From JAZDJJ01 sp043804035 (GTDB lineage: Bacteria > Bacteroidota > Bacteroidia > Palsa-948): a stretch of 13,866 nucleotides of DNA. Below, piece after piece: positions 7,056-12,184 of this stretch. The stretch covers positions 1-13,866 of the forward strand of contig JAZDJJ010000121.1 in NCBI GenBank assembly GCA_043804035.1. Direction: 5' to 3'. The notes under the pieces are model-generated. The model had not been told where the DNA came from. It did not search any database and saw nothing but the letters and a program-made list of their open reading frames with translations. Within the stretch, counting starts at the first letter, position 1; the number at the start of each line of letters is the position of its first letter. The position numbers and the translations under genes are program-made.

Positions 7056-10000
7056 ATGCTAAAAAAAATCCGAAATCAAACATTCATCGGCAACAGATTT
7101 TTTATTCTGCTTGCTGTATTGCTCTGCTTTACAGTTGCTTATTTTACTCCGAGCATTGACCAGTCGGAGTACATTTCATCTGTAAAAAATTTCGAAAATA
7201 TTCTTCATCAAAAAGAAAAACATCTTTTGGAAGAACTTAATTTGTTATCTGACAAGGCAAGCAAATGGTCTTACAAAAAATTATTCAACGAAAAATCTAA
7301 CTACTACAAAAATTTGTTTGAACGCGAAGGGTTTGTGTTTTTCATCTTTGAACATGATTCATTATTCTTTTGGACTGATAATACAGTAACTGTTGATAAT
7401 TTTCTTCAGCAAAATTCTTTTGACAGAAAAGCCATACTACTTGCAAATGGATGGTTTGAAGTGATGCGATTAAAAACAGAAAAAAAAGAAATCATCGGGT
7501 TAATACTTTTAAAAAATCATTACTCTTATCAGAACAAATACTTAATAAATAATTTTCAAAAAGATTTTCAATTAAATGCTGATGTAAGTATTCAGATTGA
7601 TCCGGAAAAAACAGGACAAAGAAAAAATAAAGACAAAAATTCTTCCGGCGATGTTTATACCGCAGATGAAAATTATCTATGCTCACTTACTTTTCCTTCG
7701 GCAAGTTCCGGCAGCCCTTTTATATTTTATCTTTCAATAATTCTGAATCTCATAGGATTCTTTTTTGCTATCTGGTTTTTACAGACAACATGTAGTTCTC
7801 TCTGTGAGAAAATCGGAAAACAATGGTCTGCTATTTTGCTGGTGGCAACAATTTTCGTATTAAGGTATTTTACTATTCAATTTAATTTTCCAAAAATTTT
7901 CTACGAATTAAAAATCTTTAATCCGGAAATGTATGGTGATGCAGAGTCCGTCTGGCTTGGTTCATTGGGAGATCTTTTTATTAACATAACATTATTGTTC
8001 TATCTCATATATTATTGTTACCACAACATTCCCGATATTTTATTTGTTTCAAAAAGAAATATTGTAATGATTTTTTTACTGCTGATGGCAGGGTTATGGT
8101 TTTCGCGGACAATCAATTATCTTATTATGAGCATCATCAATAATTCCAACATTTCATTTTTGTTTAATAATATCTTCGCACTTACTATCAACACTTACTT
8201 CGCTCTACTGATTATCGGACTTGCCTTTGTGTCTTACTTTCTGTTACTTGAAAAAATTTTATCCGTCATCATTGCATTGCAGATAGTAAAAAGACACCTT
8301 ATTATTATTTTTCTTTCTGTAATTTTTCTTTTTGTAATTATTTCTCATTTGCTTGGAACATTAGATATGATTCTGATTTTCTGGCCTATATGCTTGTTGC
8401 TGTTTATGTTATGGATAAAACAAAAACACTGGAATTATTCCTTTTCGGCTATAATAATTATTCTTTTTGTGATTTCTTTTTTTTCTGCTCATCTCTTTAT
8501 AAAATTTATTGAAAACAAAGAACACGACAACCGAAAAATTTTTGCACAAAAATTATCTGACGAGCAGGATCCTCTTGCCGAACATTTATTTTCAGAGGTA
8601 GAAATGTCTATTAGTACCGATACTTCTTTGATAAAATTATTAGATGCAGACAATAACGACAAAATTCTTTTTTCTAAACGGCTACTTGAAAAATATTTTA
8701 GCGGCTACTGGGGAAAATATGATATACGGGTTTCTGTTTTTGATACAACTTGTTTGCCATTGATAGAAAGTTCTTTGCAGAACCACGATAATCTTGCACA
8801 TTTTGAGGAAGTGATACAGACCAAAGGAATTTTTACGAAAAGCAGAAATTTTTTTTATCTCCCCACTTCAACCGGATGTATTAGTTACATAGCGCGTTTG
8901 CCTTTGATGCAAACTACAACGACATTTAAACAAGCAAAGAATAATTCTTATCGCATAGGTAATTTGTATATAGAATTTGATTCCCGTATTGTTTCAGATG
9001 AAATGGGTTTTCCTGAACTTTTACTTGACAGGAAACTCGGAATTACTCAGGAACTTTTGGATTATTCATACACAAAATATAAGAACGGAAAGATGGTTAC
9101 TTATCATGGAAAATTTCCTTACAGTTTGAATTCGGAGATTTTTTTCTTAGGAAATACGGATTCCGTATTCTATCGGACCGGCAATATTAGTAAAAGCCAT
9201 TTGCCATTAGTTTCTTTTATTGACTATGGCGGATACAATCATTTGTTATTCATGACCGATGTCCAGTCGCAAGTTGTTATCAGCAAGAAAAACGAAGGAT
9301 GGTTTGCAAAAATCACAACCTTTTCTTGTCTCTTTGCATTTTTTAGTTTGATGCTTCTTATACTGCTTTTTCTCCGTATGATGCTGTCAGATAAAAAGAT
9401 TCGCATCGTTTCGTTTCGGAACCGCATACAGTATGTATTGGTTTCTGTGGTACTCATTTCACTTCTCCTTTTTGGAGGAGGAACAATTTATTACATCGTT
9501 CAGCAATATCAAGCAAAAAACGTGGAGACAATCAGAGAAAAAATTCATTCTGTACTGATTGAAATTTTTGTAAAACTTGGTTCGCGCGATGAACTGATAC
9601 AAGGGCAACAGGATTATACAATATACTTGCTGAAAAAATTTTCAACAGTGTTTTTTACTGATATAAATATGTACGACAAAAATGGTGATTTGCTTGCTTC
9701 GTCTGCGCCAAAAATATTTGATGAAGGCATACTCTCCCGAAAAATGCGACCAGAAGCATTCTATGAAATGTCTGTCAATCAAAAATCAGAATTTATCGGG
9801 AAAGAAAATATTGGTAATCTTTATTATTTATCTGCATATCTTCCATTTCAGAATGAGCATGGCGAAGTTCTTGCTTATCTGAACCTGCCTTACTTTGCGC
9901 GTCAAAGTGAATTAGAAAAAGAAATCTCTGCCATCCTTGCATCCATCATAAATATTTATGTACTGCTTTTTGTGTTATCAATAATCGTAGCCATCGTCAT

Positions 10001-10853
10001 TTCCGATTATGTAACCAAACCATTATCACTCATTCAGGAAAAACTCGGCAAAATAAAACTCGGCAAGGCAAACGAACCAATTAAATGGAAGTCGCAGGAT
10101 GAAATTGGAAATTTAGTGAATGAATACAACAGGATGATAGATGAAATACAAAAGAGCGCGGAACTTCTGGCAAAATCAGAAAGAGAAACTGCGTGGAGAG
10201 AAATGGCAAAGCAGGTGGCACACGAAATAAAAAATCCGCTCACTCCTATGAAATTGAGTATCCAGCATCTTCAGCGAATATGGAAAACCAAAGATGATGA
10301 TATGGATAAAAAAATTGAACGTATCACCGAAACATTGATTGAACAAATTGAAATATTATCAACCATCGCCAGCGAGTTTTCTAATTTCGTCAAGATGCCT
10401 GTAACTATAAAAGGAAAAATAAGTATAAGAAACATATTGGAAAATGCTATTTCACTTTTCAAAAATTCTTCTGATACAGAAATAATTTTTTCAAGCGATG
10501 TGATTGGTGCAAACATTTTTGCTGACAAGGAACAGATGCTTCGTGTGTTCAACAATCTTTTAAAGAATGCTCTTCAGTCAATTCCCGAAAACAGACAAGG
10601 AAAAATTGATGTGTTACTCACGAGAAATAATGACGCATTACAGATAAAAATAAAAGATAATGGCATAGGCATTAGCGAAGATGAGATGAGCAAAATATTT
10701 CTTCCCAACTTCACTACTAAAACAGGGGGAATGGGACTCGGACTTGCAATGACGAAAAGTATAGTGGAAACATTCAACGGAAAAATCTGGTTTGAAACAA
10801 TGACAGGAATGGGAACAACTTTTTTTATTTCGCTTCCTGAATACAAAGAGTAG
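7056..10853 (+). CDS. Large NtrY-like membrane sensor histidine kinase
   Basis: This 1265-residue kinase has the architecture of the Bacteroidota NtrY-like group. TM1 lies at 13-31, followed by an extracytoplasmic segment (about 32-221). A cluster of about eight helices spans about 222-480, then a second extracytoplasmic segment (about 485-750), helices near 752-775 and 789-812, a third, perhaps CACHE-like, sensor segment (about 815-962) and a last helix near 965-987. The cytoplasmic part has HAMP (about 985-1040), the phosphoacceptor H1056 in AHEIKNPLTPMK (the NPLTP form typical of NtrY), and an ATPase domain with N box NLLKNA (1167-1172), G1 box DNGIG (1201-1205) and G2 region GGMGLGLAM. 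It autophosphorylates on histidine and probably serves the divergent regulator at 5232-6404. The input signal is unknown. Family identity is firm; the partner is inferred from proximity. Confidence 0.93.
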   Translation: MLKKIRNQTFIGNRFFILLAVLLCFTVAYFTPSIDQSEYISSVKNFENILHQKEKHLLEELNLLSDKASKWSYKKLFNEKSNYYKNLFEREGFVFFIFEHDSLFFWTDNTVTVDNFLQQNSFDRKAILLANGWFEVMRLKTEKKEIIGLILLKNHYSYQNKYLINNFQKDFQLNADVSIQIDPEKTGQRKNKDKNSSGDVYTADENYLCSLTFPSASSGSPFIFYLSIILNLIGFFFAIWFLQTTCSSLCEKIGKQWSAILLVATIFVLRYFTIQFNFPKIFYELKIFNPEMYGDAESVWLGSLGDLFINITLLFYLIYYCYHNIPDILFVSKRNIVMIFLLLMAGLWFSRTINYLIMSIINNSNISFLFNNIFALTINTYFALLIIGLAFVSYFLLLEKILSVIIALQIVKRHLIIIFLSVIFLFVIISHLLGTLDMILIFWPICLLLFMLWIKQKHWNYSFSAIIIILFVISFFSAHLFIKFIENKEHDNRKIFAQKLSDEQDPLAEHLFSEVEMSISTDTSLIKLLDADNNDKILFSKRLLEKYFSGYWGKYDIRVSVFDTTCLPLIESSLQNHDNLAHFEEVIQTKGIFTKSRNFFYLPTSTGCISYIARLPLMQTTTTFKQAKNNSYRIGNLYIEFDSRIVSDEMGFPELLLDRKLGITQELLDYSYTKYKNGKMVTYHGKFPYSLNSEIFFLGNTDSVFYRTGNISKSHLPLVSFIDYGGYNHLLFMTDVQSQVVISKKNEGWFAKITTFSCLFAFFSLMLLILLFLRMMLSDKKIRIVSFRNRIQYVLVSVVLISLLLFGGGTIYYIVQQYQAKNVETIREKIHSVLIEIFVKLGSRDELIQGQQDYTIYLLKKFSTVFFTDINMYDKNGDLLASSAPKIFDEGILSRKMRPEAFYEMSVNQKSEFIGKENIGNLYYLSAYLPFQNEHGEVLAYLNLPYFARQSELEKEISAILASIINIYVLLFVLSIIVAIVISDYVTKPLSLIQEKLGKIKLGKANEPIKWKSQDEIGNLVNEYNRMIDEIQKSAELLAKSERETAWREMAKQVAHEIKNPLTPMKLSIQHLQRIWKTKDDDMDKKIERITETLIEQIEILSTIASEFSNFVKMPVTIKGKISIRNILENAISLFKNSSDTEIIFSSDVIGANIFADKEQMLRVFNNLLKNALQSIPENRQGKIDVLLTRNNDALQIKIKDNGIGISEDEMSKIFLPNFTTKTGGMGLGLAMTKSIVETFNGKIWFETMTGMGTTFFISLPEYKE

Positions 10854-10861
10854 GTGATTTG

Positions 10862-11125
10862 TATATTTCTTCTAAAAATTCTCTTTGATGTTGAGCCCAT
10901 TTATTTGGTTACGTGAGAATAGAAAATGGTATAGAAAAAAGAAATTAGAAAACAGAAAATAGTAATCTATATTTCTTCTAAAAATCCTTTTTGATGTTGA
11001 GCCCATTTATTTGGTTATCTGCCTATGCCCTGCAGACAGGTGTGAGAATAGAAAATGGTATAGAAAAAAGAAATAAGTAATTAGAAAATAGTAATCTATA
11101 TTTCTTCTAAAAATTCTCTTTGATT
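10862..11125 (+). repeat. Tandem spacer repeat, two full copies and one partial
   Basis: TATATTTCTTCTAAAAAT starts copies at 10862, 10968 and 11097, so the copy lengths are 106 and 129 bases. The first two copies share GATGTTGAGCCCATTTATTT and the tail GAATAGAAAATGGTATAG. The third copy stops matching after CTCTTTGAT and runs into the promoter of the next gene. A diverged fragment, TTTCTTCTATAAATCTTTTG, also occurs just after that gene (about 11609-11628). The spacer 10854-11192 has no supportable gene. Confidence 0.8.
11018..11040. repeat. 23-base insert in the second tandem copy
   Basis: The second copy carries 23 extra bases, beginning TCTGCCTATGCCC and ending TGCAGACAGG, that the first copy lacks. 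They contain a small inverted repeat (TCTGC/GCAGA). They look like a fragment of the GC-rich CTGCCT/AGGCAG palindromes common in this phylum (recalled, not searched). Confidence 0.45.
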
Positions 11126-11160
11126 TTTATCCTGTTTATGTAAAAGTTTAAAATTTTATG

Positions 11161-11168
11161 TACGTTTG
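11161..11168 (+). promoter_or_regulatory. -7 box for the cobalamin-binding gene
   Basis: TACGTTTG is a full match to TAnnTTTG, 24 bases before the ATG at 11193. It is part of the 17-base string AATTTTATGTACGTTTG (11152-11168), which recurs exactly at 11818 and 11996. No good -33 TTTG is visible. Confidence 0.55.
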
Positions 11169-11192
11169 CAATCAAAAATCAGTATTTCTCAG

Positions 11193-11597
11193 ATGAGACC
11201 AATCAGAGTTTTAATTGCAAAAGTTGGACTTGACGGACACGACCGTGGTGCAAAAGTAATTGCATCTTTTCTTCGCGATGCAGGAATGGAAGTGATTTAT
11301 ACGGGACTTCGTCAGACACCAGAAATGGTTGTGAATTCTGCTTTGCAGGAAGATGTGGATGTAATCGGCATAAGTATTCTTTCGGGTGCTCACAACACAG
11401 TGTTTCCGAAAATTCTTTCGCTGATGAAAAAAAAGGGATTGAATGATGTTTTGCTTACCGGTGGCGGAATTATTCCTGATAAGGATATAAAAAAGTTAAA
11501 TGAAATGGGAGTGGGGAAACTTTTTCCTCCGGGAACTGATACGAAAACAATTGTGGAATATACCAGAGAATGGGTGAAGAAGAACAGAGGATTTTAA
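11193..11597 (+). CDS. Stand-alone B12-binding subunit of an acyl-CoA mutase
   Basis: This 134-residue protein is a single cobalamin-binding Rossmann-like domain matching the C-terminal part of methylmalonyl-CoA mutase. The base-off/His-on signature is complete: D14-x-H16-xx-G19 (DGHDRG), with H16 as the lower cobalt ligand, then S61-I-L63 and the glycine motif TGGG (89-92). Such small subunits pair with a separate catalytic chain to form isobutyryl-CoA or methylmalonyl-CoA mutase type enzymes, which rearrange acyl-CoA carbon skeletons. The catalytic subunit and its MeaB/IcmF-type chaperone are not in the window, so the substrate is unknown. The ATG at 11193 is preferred: an in-frame TTG at 11166 would overlap the -7 box and add nine atypical residues. 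The gene is flanked by repeat-rich spacers and has no operon neighbour. Confidence 0.92.
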   Translation: MRPIRVLIAKVGLDGHDRGAKVIASFLRDAGMEVIYTGLRQTPEMVVNSALQEDVDVIGISILSGAHNTVFPKILSLMKKKGLNDVLLTGGGIIPDKDIKKLNEMGVGKLFPPGTDTKTIVEYTREWVKKNRGF

Positions 11598-11667
11598 TTT
11601 TTTATAAATTTCTTCTATAAATCTTTTGATGTATCACAAAGGATACGGAGCATTAAGACAAAGCAAA

Positions 11668-11816
11668 TTAACTCCGCCATTTATGGCGGAGAAGAAACAA
11701 AAAGATAACACGGGCTTCAGCCCTGATAAAAAACAACTATATGTCCTTTCAAAAGTTATGGCTAAAGCCATTAGATATTGGATTTCGTTAACTTCCGCCA
11801 TAAATGGCGGAGTTAA
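11668..11816. repeat. 149-base palindromic element with 24-base terminal inverted repeats
   Basis: The left end (11668-11691) and right end (11793-11816) are inverted copies of each other over 24 bases with one mismatch. Each arm is itself a hairpin: CTCCGCCA-TTTA-TGGCGGAG on the left and the mirror form on the right. The interior carries GGGCTTCAGCCC and GGCTAAAGCC, two short palindromes I recall from widespread bacterial intergenic repeats. Short open frames crossing it on both strands show no protein-like composition. It is probably a non-autonomous mobile or REP-like element. Confidence 0.75.
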
Positions 11817-11826
11817 TAATTTTATG

Positions 11827-11834
11827 TACGTTTG
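11827..11834 (+). promoter_or_regulatory. Duplicated -7-like box, copy A
   Basis: TACGTTTG is identical to the box before the cobalamin-binding gene, but no gene start follows at the expected 20-25 bases. It is either an orphan promoter copy or a source of a non-coding transcript. Confidence 0.35.
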
Positions 11835-11944
11835 TAAACTTGGAATATCAATCAAACAGTTATAGCCCCTTATTAAGGGGTTGGGGGTTAAAATAGTTCC
11901 CTTATTAAGGGGTTGGGGGTTAAAATAGTTCATCAATGAAACAA

Positions 11945-11978
11945 TTCAACAATGAAACAATGAAACAATGAAACAATG
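11945..11978 (+). repeat. 8-base tandem run, AAACAATG
   Basis: Octamer AAACAATG is repeated about four times, the first slightly diverged (CAACAATG). A second, more degenerate run (ACAATG, AAACAATG, GCAACAATAT and related words) lies at about 12123-12165. No open reading frame uses it. Confidence 0.6.
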
Positions 11979-12004
11979 ATTTATGTGTAATTAAAAATTT
12001 TATG

Positions 12005-12012
12005 TACGTTTG
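12005..12012 (+). promoter_or_regulatory. Duplicated -7-like box, copy B, upstream of the SBBP gene
   Basis: TACGTTTG is identical to the boxes at 11161 and 11827. The nearest downstream gene is the SBBP-repeat gene at 12185, so this copy could drive it with a leader of about 165 bases holding two CCCCTTATTAAGGGG hairpins. A poorer box, TACCTTTT (12174-12181), abuts that gene. Confidence 0.35.
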
Positions 12013-12184
12013 TAAACTTGGAATATCAATCAAACAGTTATAGCCCCTTATTAAGGGGTTGGGGTTAAAATAGTTCAGAAAAGTTATAGCCCCTTATTAA
12101 GGGGTTGGGGGTTAAAATAGTTCAACAATGAAACAATGAAACAATGCAACAATATAACAATTTAACAATTTAATACCTTTTTTT

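Larger units (their letters stand above)
11866..12122 (+). repeat. Four copies of a CCCCTTATTAAGGGG palindrome repeat
   Basis: A roughly 33-base unit occurs at 11866-11898, 11899-11930 (lacking the first C), 12044-12075 (one G shorter) and 12090-12122. It consists of CCCCTTATTAAGGGG, then TTGGGGGTTAAAATAGTT. The first 15 bases form a perfect inverted repeat with 7-base arms around a central T. Related runs are common between genes in Bacteroidota (recalled). They could act as weak hairpins in a leader RNA or simply be repeat debris. Confidence 0.8.
11818..12165 (+). repeat. 178-base direct duplication carrying promoter-like sequence
   Basis: Two copies start at 11818 and 11996. Each opens with AATTTTATGTACGTTTG, continues through TAAACTTGGAATATCAATC and AAACAGTTATAG, then has CCCCTTATTAAGGGG palindromes and ends in octamer runs of AAACAATG. 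The first 17 bases also equal the region around the -7 box of the cobalamin-binding gene (11152-11168). The spacer 11598-12184 (587 bases) is made almost entirely of this duplication and the palindromic element before it; no gene is supportable there. Confidence 0.8.

Noticed and set aside
6977..7159. 60-residue plus-strand frame overlapping the kinase start
   Set aside because: It begins inside the palindromic element and overlaps the kinase N-terminus in another frame, with no family features.
10574..10900. 108-residue minus-strand open frame over the kinase ATPase domain
   Set aside because: Antisense to the conserved N and G boxes of the kinase; shadow frame.
11626..11936. 79-residue plus and 100-residue minus open frames in the spacer
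   Set aside because: Both run through the palindromic element and the promoter-like repeats; composition is not protein-like and no upstream promoter fits.
11866..12165. CRISPR-like array
   Set aside because: Unit spacing is irregular, there are no unique spacers of constant length and no cas genes; the units are palindromes and simple repeats.
10854..12184. tRNA or other structured RNA gene in the long spacers
   Set aside because: No cloverleaf, TTCGA-type T-loop or riboswitch core was recognised; the visible hairpins belong to repeats. A covariance-model search would settle it.
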